Positions 1 through 5,934 of a stretch of 6,207 bases of DNA are shown here, piece after piece. This DNA is from Clostridia bacterium (lineage in GTDB: Bacteria > Bacillota_A > Clostridia > Oscillospirales > Acutalibacteraceae), in the NCBI GenBank assembly GCA_017445685.1, contig JAFSTS010000117.1, positions 1 through 6,207 on the forward strand. Reading direction: 5' to 3'. The position numbers and the translations under genes were made by a program. The notes beneath the pieces were generated by a model. It did not search any database, was not told where the DNA came from, and was given only the letters and a program-made list of their open reading frames with translations. The first letter of the stretch is position 1, and each line of letters begins with the position of its first letter.

Positions 1-39
1 ATTTGAAAAAGCTATAAAATACTGTACTTTTTTTCTCAT
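1..39 (-). CDS. Possible start of a further gene downstream of engB (partial, cut by window edge)
   Basis: On the minus strand an ATG at 39-37 opens a frame of 13 codons that runs off the window without a stop; it reads MRKKVQYFIAFSN. An AAGGG ribosome-binding-like sequence lies 7 nt upstream of this ATG, inside the 18 nt that separate it from the engB stop. The short spacing, good Shine-Dalgarno and same strand suggest a third gene of the lon-engB operon. The visible residues are basic then hydrophobic, which could be a membrane or signal segment or simply the first strand of a cytosolic fold. Thirteen residues are too few to name a family. The alternative is that this is untranslated trailer sequence. 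Confidence 0.45.
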   Translation of the reverse strand, partial: MRKKVQYFIAFSN

Positions 40-57
40 AACAAAACCCTTGCCGTC

Positions 58-645
58 TTACCGGCTTTGAGAATACTGCTCAATAATCTTCTTCAGCTCT
101 TCAACGCCCTGACCGTTCACGGAAGAAAACGGTATAACCTCAACGCCTTCATAAGCCGAAAGCTCTTCTATAAGCTCCTGCTGCCTTTTGGCATATTCGC
201 TCTTGTTGAGTTTATCACTCTTTGTGGCAGCGACGATAAAGTTGTATCCGTATTCGCTCATGAAATCCATCATCATTATGTCGTCCCCGGTAACAGGATG
301 ACGCATATCAACAAGCTGAATGACTAGTCCGATATTTCTGCCGGAGGAGAAATAATGCTCCATAAGATCCGACCATCTTTTTTTCTCACCCGCCGAAACC
401 TTGGCGTAGCCGTATCCCGGCAAGTCGACAAACCTGATGTTGTCGACCTTGTAAAAATTGATCGTCACTGTTTTTCCGGGAACAGAGCTGATTCGCGCCA
501 GCTTCTTCCTGTTGAGCAGCTTGTTGATGAGCGAAGATTTTCCGACATTTGACCGTCCGGCAAAAGCTATTTCGCACACCGTAGATTCAGGAAGCTGAGA
601 CGAAAGTCCAAATGATGTTTCAAAGTCTGCTTTATTATAATTCAT
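58..645 (-). CDS. engB: Ribosome biogenesis GTP-binding protein EngB (YsxC/YihA)
   Basis: This is a cytoplasmic TRAFAC-class GTPase that, by family knowledge, is needed for late assembly of the large ribosomal subunit and is essential in B. subtilis (YsxC) and E. coli (YihA). All G motifs are visible in the 195-residue protein: G1/P-loop GRSNVGKS at 30-37, the G2 region SSVPGKT at 53-59, G3 DLPG at 74-77 within the family signature DLPGYGYAK, G4 TKSD at 141-144, and G5 around SSVNGQG at 174-180. Length matches the usual ~195-210 residues, so the gene is complete. The ATG start is supported by the family-typical N-terminus about 30 residues before the P-loop and by an AGGTG site 5 nt upstream. 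It lies 8 nt after lon on the same strand and is very probably expressed from the lon promoter. Nothing unusual was seen. Confidence 0.97.
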   Translation of the reverse strand: MNYNKADFETSFGLSSQLPESTVCEIAFAGRSNVGKSSLINKLLNRKKLARISSVPGKTVTINFYKVDNIRFVDLPGYGYAKVSAGEKKRWSDLMEHYFSSGRNIGLVIQLVDMRHPVTGDDIMMMDFMSEYGYNFIVAATKSDKLNKSEYAKRQQELIEELSAYEGVEVIPFSSVNGQGVEELKKIIEQYSQSR

Positions 646-650
646 TTTTT

Positions 651-655
651 CACCT
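651..655 (-). promoter_or_regulatory. engB ribosome binding site overlapping the lon stop codon
   Basis: On the minus strand AGGTG (655-651) sits 5 nt before the engB ATG and shares its AG with the TAG stop of lon (656-654). Ribosomes ending lon therefore finish on the engB Shine-Dalgarno, an arrangement that usually couples translation of the two genes. The overlap is seen directly; the coupling is inferred. Confidence 0.75.
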
Positions 656-3068
656 ACTGTGTGACGCCTTGAGATACGCTGCCGTCATTGTTTTCAGCCA
701 TGACAGGCGCAAAAGTTTTTTCGGCAGTCTTTTTGCCGTCCTCCGTTTTCAGCGCATGAAGAAAAACTTCGTCAAGCGTTTTTACGCAAACAAATTCGAT
801 ATTCTCCTTCACTACATCAGCGACTTCTTCCAAGTCGGAAAAGTTATCTGACGGGATTATCACCTTTTTGATCGAATTAAGATATGCCGCCATGGTCTTT
901 TCCTTCAGTCCGCCGATTGCAAGGACTTTACCTGTAAGCGAGATCTCGCCTGTCATTGCAACCGTTTTGTCTACCTTTCTGCCCGACAGCGCCGACAAAA
1001 GAGCCGTTGCCATCGTGACGCCTGCCGACGGACCGTCCTTGGGAACTGCGCCTTCGGGAGCATGGATATGTATATCCTTCGTCTTGTAAAACGATTTGTC
1101 TATATTATATTCATCCGCATGGCTTCTGATATACGAAACAGCCGCTTTGGCAGATTCCTTCATCACATCACCGAGAGAGCCGGTCAGCTCAAGCTTTCCC
1201 GTTCCCTCCATCACAAGAACTTCCATTTGAAGCATTTCGCCGCCTACTGCCGTCCACGCAAGTCCGTTTACAACACCTGTCTCATCTTCGGTATTCAGCG
1301 TATTTTGCTTATACTTCGGCACGCCGAGGATACTTTCAAGATTCTCCGGCTTTACAACGAGGCATTTTTTCGTTTCGTCATAATTCATTGCAGCTTTACG
1401 GCAGATCGAGCTTATCTGTCTTTCAAGCTTTCTGACTCCTGCTTCTCTTGTGTAGGAAGTGATGATCTGCATCAAGGCGTCGTCGTTTATTCTGAGCATA
1501 TTGCCGTTTAGACCGTGGCGTTTACGCTGTTTGGGAATGAGATGTCTCTTTGCTATATTGAGCTTTTCCTGCTGAGTGTAGCTGCTAAGCTCGATTACTT
1601 CCATTCTGTCCAGCAGCGGCGCAGGTATCGTTGAAAGATCATTAGCCGTTGTGATAAAAAGCACCTGGCTAAGATCAAAGGGTATTTCAAGATAATGATC
1701 GCAAAACGCATTGTTCTGTTCAGCGTCGAGAACCTCAAGAAGCGCGGATGACGGATCACCCTTGTAGTCAGAGCCGAGCTTATCGATCTCGTCAAGAAGC
1801 ATCAGCGGATTGCTGCTTTTTACAGTTGATATCGCAGTCATTATTCTGCCCATCATTGCGCCGATATATGTTTTTCTGTGGCCGCGTATCTCGGCTTCAT
1901 CGTGTATGCCGCCGAGAGATATTCTCGTATATTTTCTGCCGATAGCACGCGCTATGGAAGACGCAATTGAAGTTTTTCCGACTCCGGGAGGACCGACAAG
2001 GCAAATGATCTGCCCGGTAATTGAGGGATTAAGCTTCCTTACTGCAAGCATTTCTATCATGCGCTGTTTGACTTTTTCCATGCCGTAGTGGTCGTCGTCA
2101 AGAACTTTCCTCGCATGAGCAAGGTCAAGGTTATCAACGGTATGCTCATTCCACGGCAGTGAAAGAACAGTGTCGAGATATGTTCTCGAAACATTCGCTT
2201 CAGGTGAGGACGAGGGCATTTTTTCAAGCCTTGAACATTCTTTTAAAAGCTTTTCCTCATACTTTTTATCAAGATTGATCGTTTTTATCCTGTTGCGATA
2301 TTCCTCAATTTCCGACTGCTGATCATCGTCTTCATTGAGCTCCTGAGAAATTGCTTTTAGCTGTTCACGAAGATAGTACTCCTTCTGGTTTCTGTCGATC
2401 TGCTCCTCGACCTTGTCCTGTATGCGTTCTTCAATCAAAAGAAGATTGCTCTCGTTTTCAAGCATTACGCACACTCTCAGCAGCCTTTCAAGAACATTAA
2501 GACAGCTCAAAATATGATAACGCTGTTCATACTCTATCATAATGTTGCCGGCAATATAGTCCGCAAGCTTGCTCGGATTCTTCTCGTCGATAACTTTAAG
2601 TATCAGATCGGGAGCAACCCTCGGCGCAACATTGGCATATTCCTCAAAAGCGTCTTTGACTTTTCTCATAAGAGCCTGAAGGTAATCCGAATCCTCAGGT
2701 CTGATCTTAGGCTCGCGGCGTCTTTTGATTATTCCGCTTAAAAACGGTCTTTCGGAGATCATCTGAATGATCTCTCCCCTGTAAAGCCCCTCAACTGTTA
2801 CGCGGACATTTTCGCTGTTTGGCATTTTTACAGTCTGTTTAATTGCGGCAACAACGCCTATTCTGTACAAATCGTTATTGGACGGTTCTTCCGTTTCGAC
2901 TTCCTTTTGGGCGACGAGAAACACAAGCCTTTTGTCGCGCATGGCTTCTTCAAGCGCACGGATAGATTTCTTCCTGCCGACTTCAAAGTGAATGGTGTCG
3001 CACGGAAATATAACAAGCCCTCTCAATGCTACGATGGGCATCATTTCTGTTTGCAAAAAAGTATCCAT
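654..3068 (-). CDS. lon: ATP-dependent serine protease LonA (endopeptidase La)
   Basis: LonA is a cytosolic hexameric AAA+ protease that degrades misfolded and selected regulatory proteins. The 804-residue product shows the full architecture. The N-terminal LON substrate-binding domain (about 8-200) opens with PIVALRGLVIFP and is followed by a helical linker. The AAA+ module has Walker A GPPGVGKT at 359-366, Walker B LMLLDEIDK with D426/E427, sensor-1 N476, a D487-R488 arginine-finger region and a sensor-2 GVR at 544-546. The C-terminal S16 protease domain (about 590-772) carries the Ser-Lys dyad: S681 in PKDGPSAG and K724 as the second lysine of GGLKEK. The ATG is preceded by AGGAG about 8 nt upstream and begins just before the conserved domain. 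The protein is slightly longer than E. coli (784) or B. subtilis (774) Lon because of a polar tail after ~772. It has its own promoter at 3101-3129 and is followed 8 nt later by engB. I saw no CIRCE or CtsR heat-shock operator. Confidence 0.98.
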   Translation of the reverse strand: MDTFLQTEMMPIVALRGLVIFPCDTIHFEVGRKKSIRALEEAMRDKRLVFLVAQKEVETEEPSNNDLYRIGVVAAIKQTVKMPNSENVRVTVEGLYRGEIIQMISERPFLSGIIKRRREPKIRPEDSDYLQALMRKVKDAFEEYANVAPRVAPDLILKVIDEKNPSKLADYIAGNIMIEYEQRYHILSCLNVLERLLRVCVMLENESNLLLIEERIQDKVEEQIDRNQKEYYLREQLKAISQELNEDDDQQSEIEEYRNRIKTINLDKKYEEKLLKECSRLEKMPSSSPEANVSRTYLDTVLSLPWNEHTVDNLDLAHARKVLDDDHYGMEKVKQRMIEMLAVRKLNPSITGQIICLVGPPGVGKTSIASSIARAIGRKYTRISLGGIHDEAEIRGHRKTYIGAMMGRIMTAISTVKSSNPLMLLDEIDKLGSDYKGDPSSALLEVLDAEQNNAFCDHYLEIPFDLSQVLFITTANDLSTIPAPLLDRMEVIELSSYTQQEKLNIAKRHLIPKQRKRHGLNGNMLRINDDALMQIITSYTREAGVRKLERQISSICRKAAMNYDETKKCLVVKPENLESILGVPKYKQNTLNTEDETGVVNGLAWTAVGGEMLQMEVLVMEGTGKLELTGSLGDVMKESAKAAVSYIRSHADEYNIDKSFYKTKDIHIHAPEGAVPKDGPSAGVTMATALLSALSGRKVDKTVAMTGEISLTGKVLAIGGLKEKTMAAYLNSIKKVIIPSDNFSDLEEVADVVKENIEFVCVKTLDEVFLHALKTEDGKKTAEKTFAPVMAENNDGSVSQGVTQ

Positions 3069-3100
3069 AGGTTTTTCTCCTGTTCTTTGTTCAATATTGT

Positions 3101-3129
3101 ATTATATATCAAACGCTTTGTTTCGTCAA
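3101..3129 (-). promoter_or_regulatory. Sigma-A-type promoter of lon-engB
   Basis: On the minus strand TTGACG (3129-3124) and TATAAT (3106-3101) are separated by exactly 17 nt. This predicts transcription starting near 3094, a leader of about 26 nt, and an AGGAG site before the lon ATG. Upstream of the -35 lie A-rich tracts (about 3131-3150) that could act as an UP element. The hexamers are near consensus, so basal housekeeping expression is likely. Confidence 0.8.
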
Positions 3130-3178
3130 TAAATGTTTTTCTTTTTAAAAGTAAAGCTTGTTTTTTCCTGCTATATTG

Positions 3179-3207
3179 TTGATTTAATTGCTCATTTATG
3201 GTAAAAT
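3179..3207 (+). promoter_or_regulatory. Sigma-A-type promoter of the apgM-like/metY operon
   Basis: TTGATT (3179-3184) and TAAAAT (3202-3207) are spaced by 17 nt, with an extended -10 TG at 3199-3200. Transcription should start near 3214, giving a leader of about 33 nt. That leader is too short for an S-box, T-box or other known riboswitch. Its -35 lies about 50 bp from the -35 of the divergent lon promoter. Confidence 0.75.
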
Positions 3208-3246
3208 ACACCTGAAATACATCTAAAGTTTAGTGGAGATGATAAT

Positions 3247-4455
3247 ATGAAATACGCGGTCATTCTTTATGACGGCATGGCTGATTATCCCGTTGACGAG
3301 CTCGGCGGCAAAACGCCGATGATGTGCGCCAAAAAACCGGTGCTTGATTCCCTTGCAGGAAAGGGCAAAATCGGACTGGTAAATACTGCAACCGAAGGCT
3401 TCAAGCAGGGCAGCGATGTTGCAAATCTAACTGTCCTCGGATACGATCCCCGTGAAAGCTATTCGGGACGCTCGCCGCTTGAAGCGCTGAGCATAGGCGT
3501 CGATATGCTTGAAAGCGATGTTGCGCTCAGATGCAATCTTGTTAGTCTTTCCGGCGAAAAAGCATACGAAGACAAAACTATGGTCGACTATTCCGGCGGA
3601 GACATCTCGACGCAGGAAGCTAAAATCCTGATCGACGCCGTCGAGCAGCATTTCGGCAACGATATTTTTAAGTTTTATGCAGGAGTTCAGTACCGTCACT
3701 GTCTGATTTTCAGAAACGGCACTACAGATCTTGGCAGCATGACTCCGCCTCACGACATTTCCGGCAAGGTCATAGGAGATTATCTGTCAACAAGCGGGAA
3801 TGCAAAACAGCTTATACAAATGATGAAGGAAAGCTATGAGCTTCTCAACGATCATCCGCTCAACCTTCAGAGAGTAAAAGACGGAAAGCTTGCCGCAAAC
3901 TCCATCTGGCTCTGGGGAGAAGGCACAAAGCCAAAGCTTCAGTCGTTTTATGATAAATATGGCCTGAACGGCTCTATAATCTCAGCAGTTGATCTTCTCA
4001 AAGGTATCGGCATCGGAACAAAAATGAGCGTTCCCGATGTTGAAGGCGCGACAGGATATATTGACACAAACTTCGAAGGAAAAGCCAACAAGGCAATCGA
4101 AGAACTCGACGGCGGAAAAGATTTCGTTTATGTCCATTTTGAAGCTCCCGACGAATGCGGCCACAGGAGAGAAGTTCAAAACAAAATCAGATCGATCGAG
4201 CTTATTGACGAGCGCGTTCTTCCGATAATAATCAAAGGTCTCGAAAAATATGACGACTATAAGATCCTCGTGCTCCCCGATCATCCGACGCCTATCGTCA
4301 CAGCAACCCATGCACGCGATCCCGTTCCGTTCATGATGTATCACAAAAAAGACGAAAAAGACTTGGAAGTCAATTTCAATGAAGAAACCGCCAAAAATTC
4401 CGGGCTGTTTATTAAATACGGCCCTGATCTGATGAAAGAATTTTTAGACAAGTGA
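3247..4455 (+). CDS. apgM: Archaeal-type cofactor-independent phosphoglycerate mutase family protein; possible homoserine kinase
   Basis: This 402-residue protein belongs to the alkaline phosphatase superfamily, in the branch of archaeal-type 2,3-bisphosphoglycerate-independent phosphoglycerate mutase. Expected metal and catalytic positions are present: D9 in YDGMAD, S56 (nucleophile position) in GSDVANLTVLGYDP, D302/H306 in EAPDECGHRR, D345-H346 in LPDHPTP and H355 in ATHARDPVPF. No signal peptide or membrane segment is seen, so it is cytosolic. The start has GGAG 8 nt upstream and the family-typical opening KYAVILYDGM. Two functions are possible. One is glycolytic interconversion of 3- and 2-phosphoglycerate. 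The other is phosphorylation of homoserine, proposed for a bacterial subgroup of this family (the 'proposed homoserine kinase' family, TIGR02535). Co-transcription with metY, 10 nt downstream, favours homoserine metabolism, but this is inference from context. Family assignment is secure; substrate is not. Confidence 0.9.
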   Translation: MKYAVILYDGMADYPVDELGGKTPMMCAKKPVLDSLAGKGKIGLVNTATEGFKQGSDVANLTVLGYDPRESYSGRSPLEALSIGVDMLESDVALRCNLVSLSGEKAYEDKTMVDYSGGDISTQEAKILIDAVEQHFGNDIFKFYAGVQYRHCLIFRNGTTDLGSMTPPHDISGKVIGDYLSTSGNAKQLIQMMKESYELLNDHPLNLQRVKDGKLAANSIWLWGEGTKPKLQSFYDKYGLNGSIISAVDLLKGIGIGTKMSVPDVEGATGYIDTNFEGKANKAIEELDGGKDFVYVHFEAPDECGHRREVQNKIRSIELIDERVLPIIIKGLEKYDDYKILVLPDHPTPIVTATHARDPVPFMMYHKKDEKDLEVNFNEETAKNSGLFIKYGPDLMKEFLDK

Positions 4456-4457
4456 GG
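4454..4457 (+). promoter_or_regulatory. metY ribosome binding site overlapping the apgM stop codon
   Basis: GAGG (4454-4457) begins within the TGA stop of the upstream gene (4453-4455) and lies 8 nt before the metY ATG. This supports the chosen metY start and suggests that both proteins are made from one message with coupled translation. Confidence 0.75.
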
Positions 4458-4465
4458 TATAATAA

Positions 4466-5740
4466 ATGAAAATCAACACAAAGTGTCTTCACGCAGGATA
4501 CGAGCCGAAAAACGGCGAGCCGAGAGTTTTGCCGATTTATCAAAGCACTACATATAAATATGAAAGCAGCGAGGCGATGGGCAAGCTGTTTGACCTTGAA
4601 GAAAACGGATATTTTTACACAAGGCTTGCAAACCCCACAAACGACGCGGTTGCCGCTAAAATCGCAGCCCTTGAAGGCGGCGTAGCCGCAGTTTTGACAT
4701 CTTCGGGCCAGGCAGCAAACTTCTATGCTGTTTTTAACATCGCTCAGGCAGGAGATCACATCGTTTCTTCAAGCGCGATCTACGGCGGAACCTTCAACCT
4801 TTTCTCCGTTACAATGAAAAAGCTCGGAATAGATTTCACTTTCATTTCCCCCGATTCAACTAAAGAAGAAATTGACGCGGCGTTCAAACCGAACACTAAA
4901 GCTGTTTTTGCAGAAACTATTTCGAATCCGTCGCTTAATGTTCTTGACATAGAGCTGTTTTCTTCCTGCGCTCACGAGCACGGCGTTCCTCTGATTGTGG
5001 ACAACACTTTCCCGACTCCTATCAACTGCCGTCCTTTTGAGTTCGGAGCAGATATAGTAACTCACTCGACAACGAAGTACATGGACGGTCACGCCACTCA
5101 GGTCGGCGGCGTTATTGTAGACAGCGGAAACTTTGACTGGACAAAAAGCGACAAATATCCGGGGCTGACTACTCCGGACGACTCATATCACGGCATTACA
5201 TATACCGAGCGGTTCGGCAAAGGCGCCTATATCACTAAAGCCGTAGCGCAGCTTATGCGTGACCTCGGCTCTATCCCCTCACCTCACAATGCGTTTCTTC
5301 TAAATCTCGGACTTGAGACGCTGTTTTTGAGAATGGAAAGACACTGCTCCAACGCGCTGAAGGTTGCCGAATTTCTCGAAAACAACGAAAATGTAACCTG
5401 GGTCAATTTCCCCGGACTTGAGAGCAACAAATACTACTGCGTTGCGAAAAAATATATGCCCCACGGAACTTGCGGAGTCATCTCTTTCGGCGTAAAAGGC
5501 GGAAGAGAAGCTGCGACAAAGTTTATGGATTCGCTGAAGCTTTGCACGATCGCAACTCACGTTGCCGACTGCAGGACCTGCGTTCTTCACCCGGCGAGCA
5601 CAACTCACAGGCAGCTTAATTCAAAACAGCTTGAAGAATGCGGCGTAAGCGAAGATCTTATCAGACTTTCCATCGGCATTGAAGATGTAGAAGATATTAT
5701 TGAGGACATTGCTCAGGCTCTCGAAAAGGCGGCAGAATAA
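4466..5740 (+). CDS. metY: O-acetylhomoserine sulfhydrylase / aminocarboxypropyltransferase (Cys/Met PLP enzyme family)
   Basis: This 424-residue PLP enzyme of the Cys/Met metabolism family (fold type I) probably makes L-homocysteine from O-acetyl-L-homoserine and sulfide, the direct sulfhydrylation route to methionine. The PLP lysine is K204 in HSTTKYMDGH. D179 in VDNTF should bind the pyridine nitrogen. Y51/R53 in YTRLANPT contact the phosphate of the neighbouring subunit's PLP, and SSGQAA (79-84) forms the phosphate-binding turn. HPASTTHRQL (375-384) and LIRLSIGIED (398-407) are typical of the MetY branch and include the substrate-carboxylate arginine R400. Length matches MetY (~420-430) rather than the shorter MetB/MetC (~380-400), so direct sulfhydrylation is favoured over transsulfuration. 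It is the second gene of the operon with the apgM-like gene and is followed at once by a terminator. No SAM riboswitch is seen in front of the operon. The activated-homoserine ester it uses (acetyl or phospho) cannot be read from sequence alone. Confidence 0.94.
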   Translation: MKINTKCLHAGYEPKNGEPRVLPIYQSTTYKYESSEAMGKLFDLEENGYFYTRLANPTNDAVAAKIAALEGGVAAVLTSSGQAANFYAVFNIAQAGDHIVSSSAIYGGTFNLFSVTMKKLGIDFTFISPDSTKEEIDAAFKPNTKAVFAETISNPSLNVLDIELFSSCAHEHGVPLIVDNTFPTPINCRPFEFGADIVTHSTTKYMDGHATQVGGVIVDSGNFDWTKSDKYPGLTTPDDSYHGITYTERFGKGAYITKAVAQLMRDLGSIPSPHNAFLLNLGLETLFLRMERHCSNALKVAEFLENNENVTWVNFPGLESNKYYCVAKKYMPHGTCGVISFGVKGGREAATKFMDSLKLCTIATHVADCRTCVLHPASTTHRQLNSKQLEECGVSEDLIRLSIGIEDVEDIIEDIAQALEKAAE

Positions 5741-5774
5741 AAAATCAGCTCGGGGTTTTTCCGGGCTGTTTTTC
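5741..5774 (+). terminator. Rho-independent terminator after metY
   Basis: CAGCTCGG (5746-5753) pairs with CCGGGCTG (5761-5768) through 8 bp including one G-T wobble, around a 7-nt loop, and is followed by TTTTT (5769-5773). The stem begins 5 nt after the metY stop. An A-run on the left side could give some termination in the reverse direction too. Confidence 0.88.
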
Positions 5775-5803
5775 TTGACAATTTTTTTTTATTATGATAT
5801 TAT
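5775..5803 (+). promoter_or_regulatory. Strong extended -10 promoter of the secreted repeat protein, with a T9 tract in its spacer
   Basis: A perfect TTGACA (5775-5780) is separated by 17 nt from TATTAT (5798-5803), which is preceded by the extended -10 TG (5795-5796). Start of transcription is expected near 5810, about 29 nt before the ATG. The spacer contains nine consecutive T residues (5782-5790). The -35 begins one base after the T-run of the preceding terminator, so the two signals are packed end to end. This promoter isolates the last gene from metY transcription. Confidence 0.85.
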
Positions 5804-5838
5804 GAAAATGTAAGTAAAAACAGAAAGGGATGATTTTA

Positions 5839-5934
5839 ATGAAAAAAGCAACGATCAAAATTTTCAGCCTGATAATTGCGTTGACAATGGTTTTCAGCAC
5901 TTTTTTTGCAGGCAGTATTGTATCTTCCGCCGCT
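5839..5934 (+). other. Predicted Sec signal peptide of the repeat protein
   Basis: The segment codes for residues 1-32: a short basic n-region with three lysines, a hydrophobic stretch from about residue 8 to 28, and a small-residue c-region SSAA before VEP. Cleavage after residue 31 or 32 satisfies the small-x-small rule. No lipobox cysteine is present, so this is not a lipoprotein signal. Confidence 0.85.

Noticed and set aside
52..65. GCCG/CGGC inverted repeat at the end of engB, as a terminator
   Set aside because: The stem is only 4 bp, it overlaps the last codons, and it is followed by CAAGGG instead of a T-run on the minus strand.
1062..1511. 149-codon open frame on the plus strand opposite lon
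   Set aside because: It lies wholly inside the well-conserved Lon reading frame on the other strand, has no convincing ribosome binding site, and its composition looks like a reverse-frame shadow.
3110..3123. Short inverted repeats (CAAA-N3-TTTG and AAAC-N5-GTTT) in the lon promoter spacer, as a heat-shock operator
   Set aside because: The arms are only 4 bp, easily expected in AT-rich DNA, and match neither CIRCE nor the CtsR heptad repeat.
3207..3246. SAM riboswitch or T-box upstream of the apgM-like/metY operon
   Set aside because: The leader from the predicted start site is only about 33 nt and has no stem structure or T-box motif; such elements need well over 90 nt.
3427..4344. Minus-strand open frames of 108 and 120 codons opposite the apgM-like gene
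   Set aside because: Both lie inside a conserved enzyme gene, lack recognisable motifs, and are explained by the codon bias of the real gene.
4458..4463. TATAAT between the apgM-like gene and metY, as a possible internal promoter
   Set aside because: No -35-like hexamer lies 16-18 nt upstream (the position reads AAAGAA), there is no TG extension, and transcription would start inside the metY coding region.
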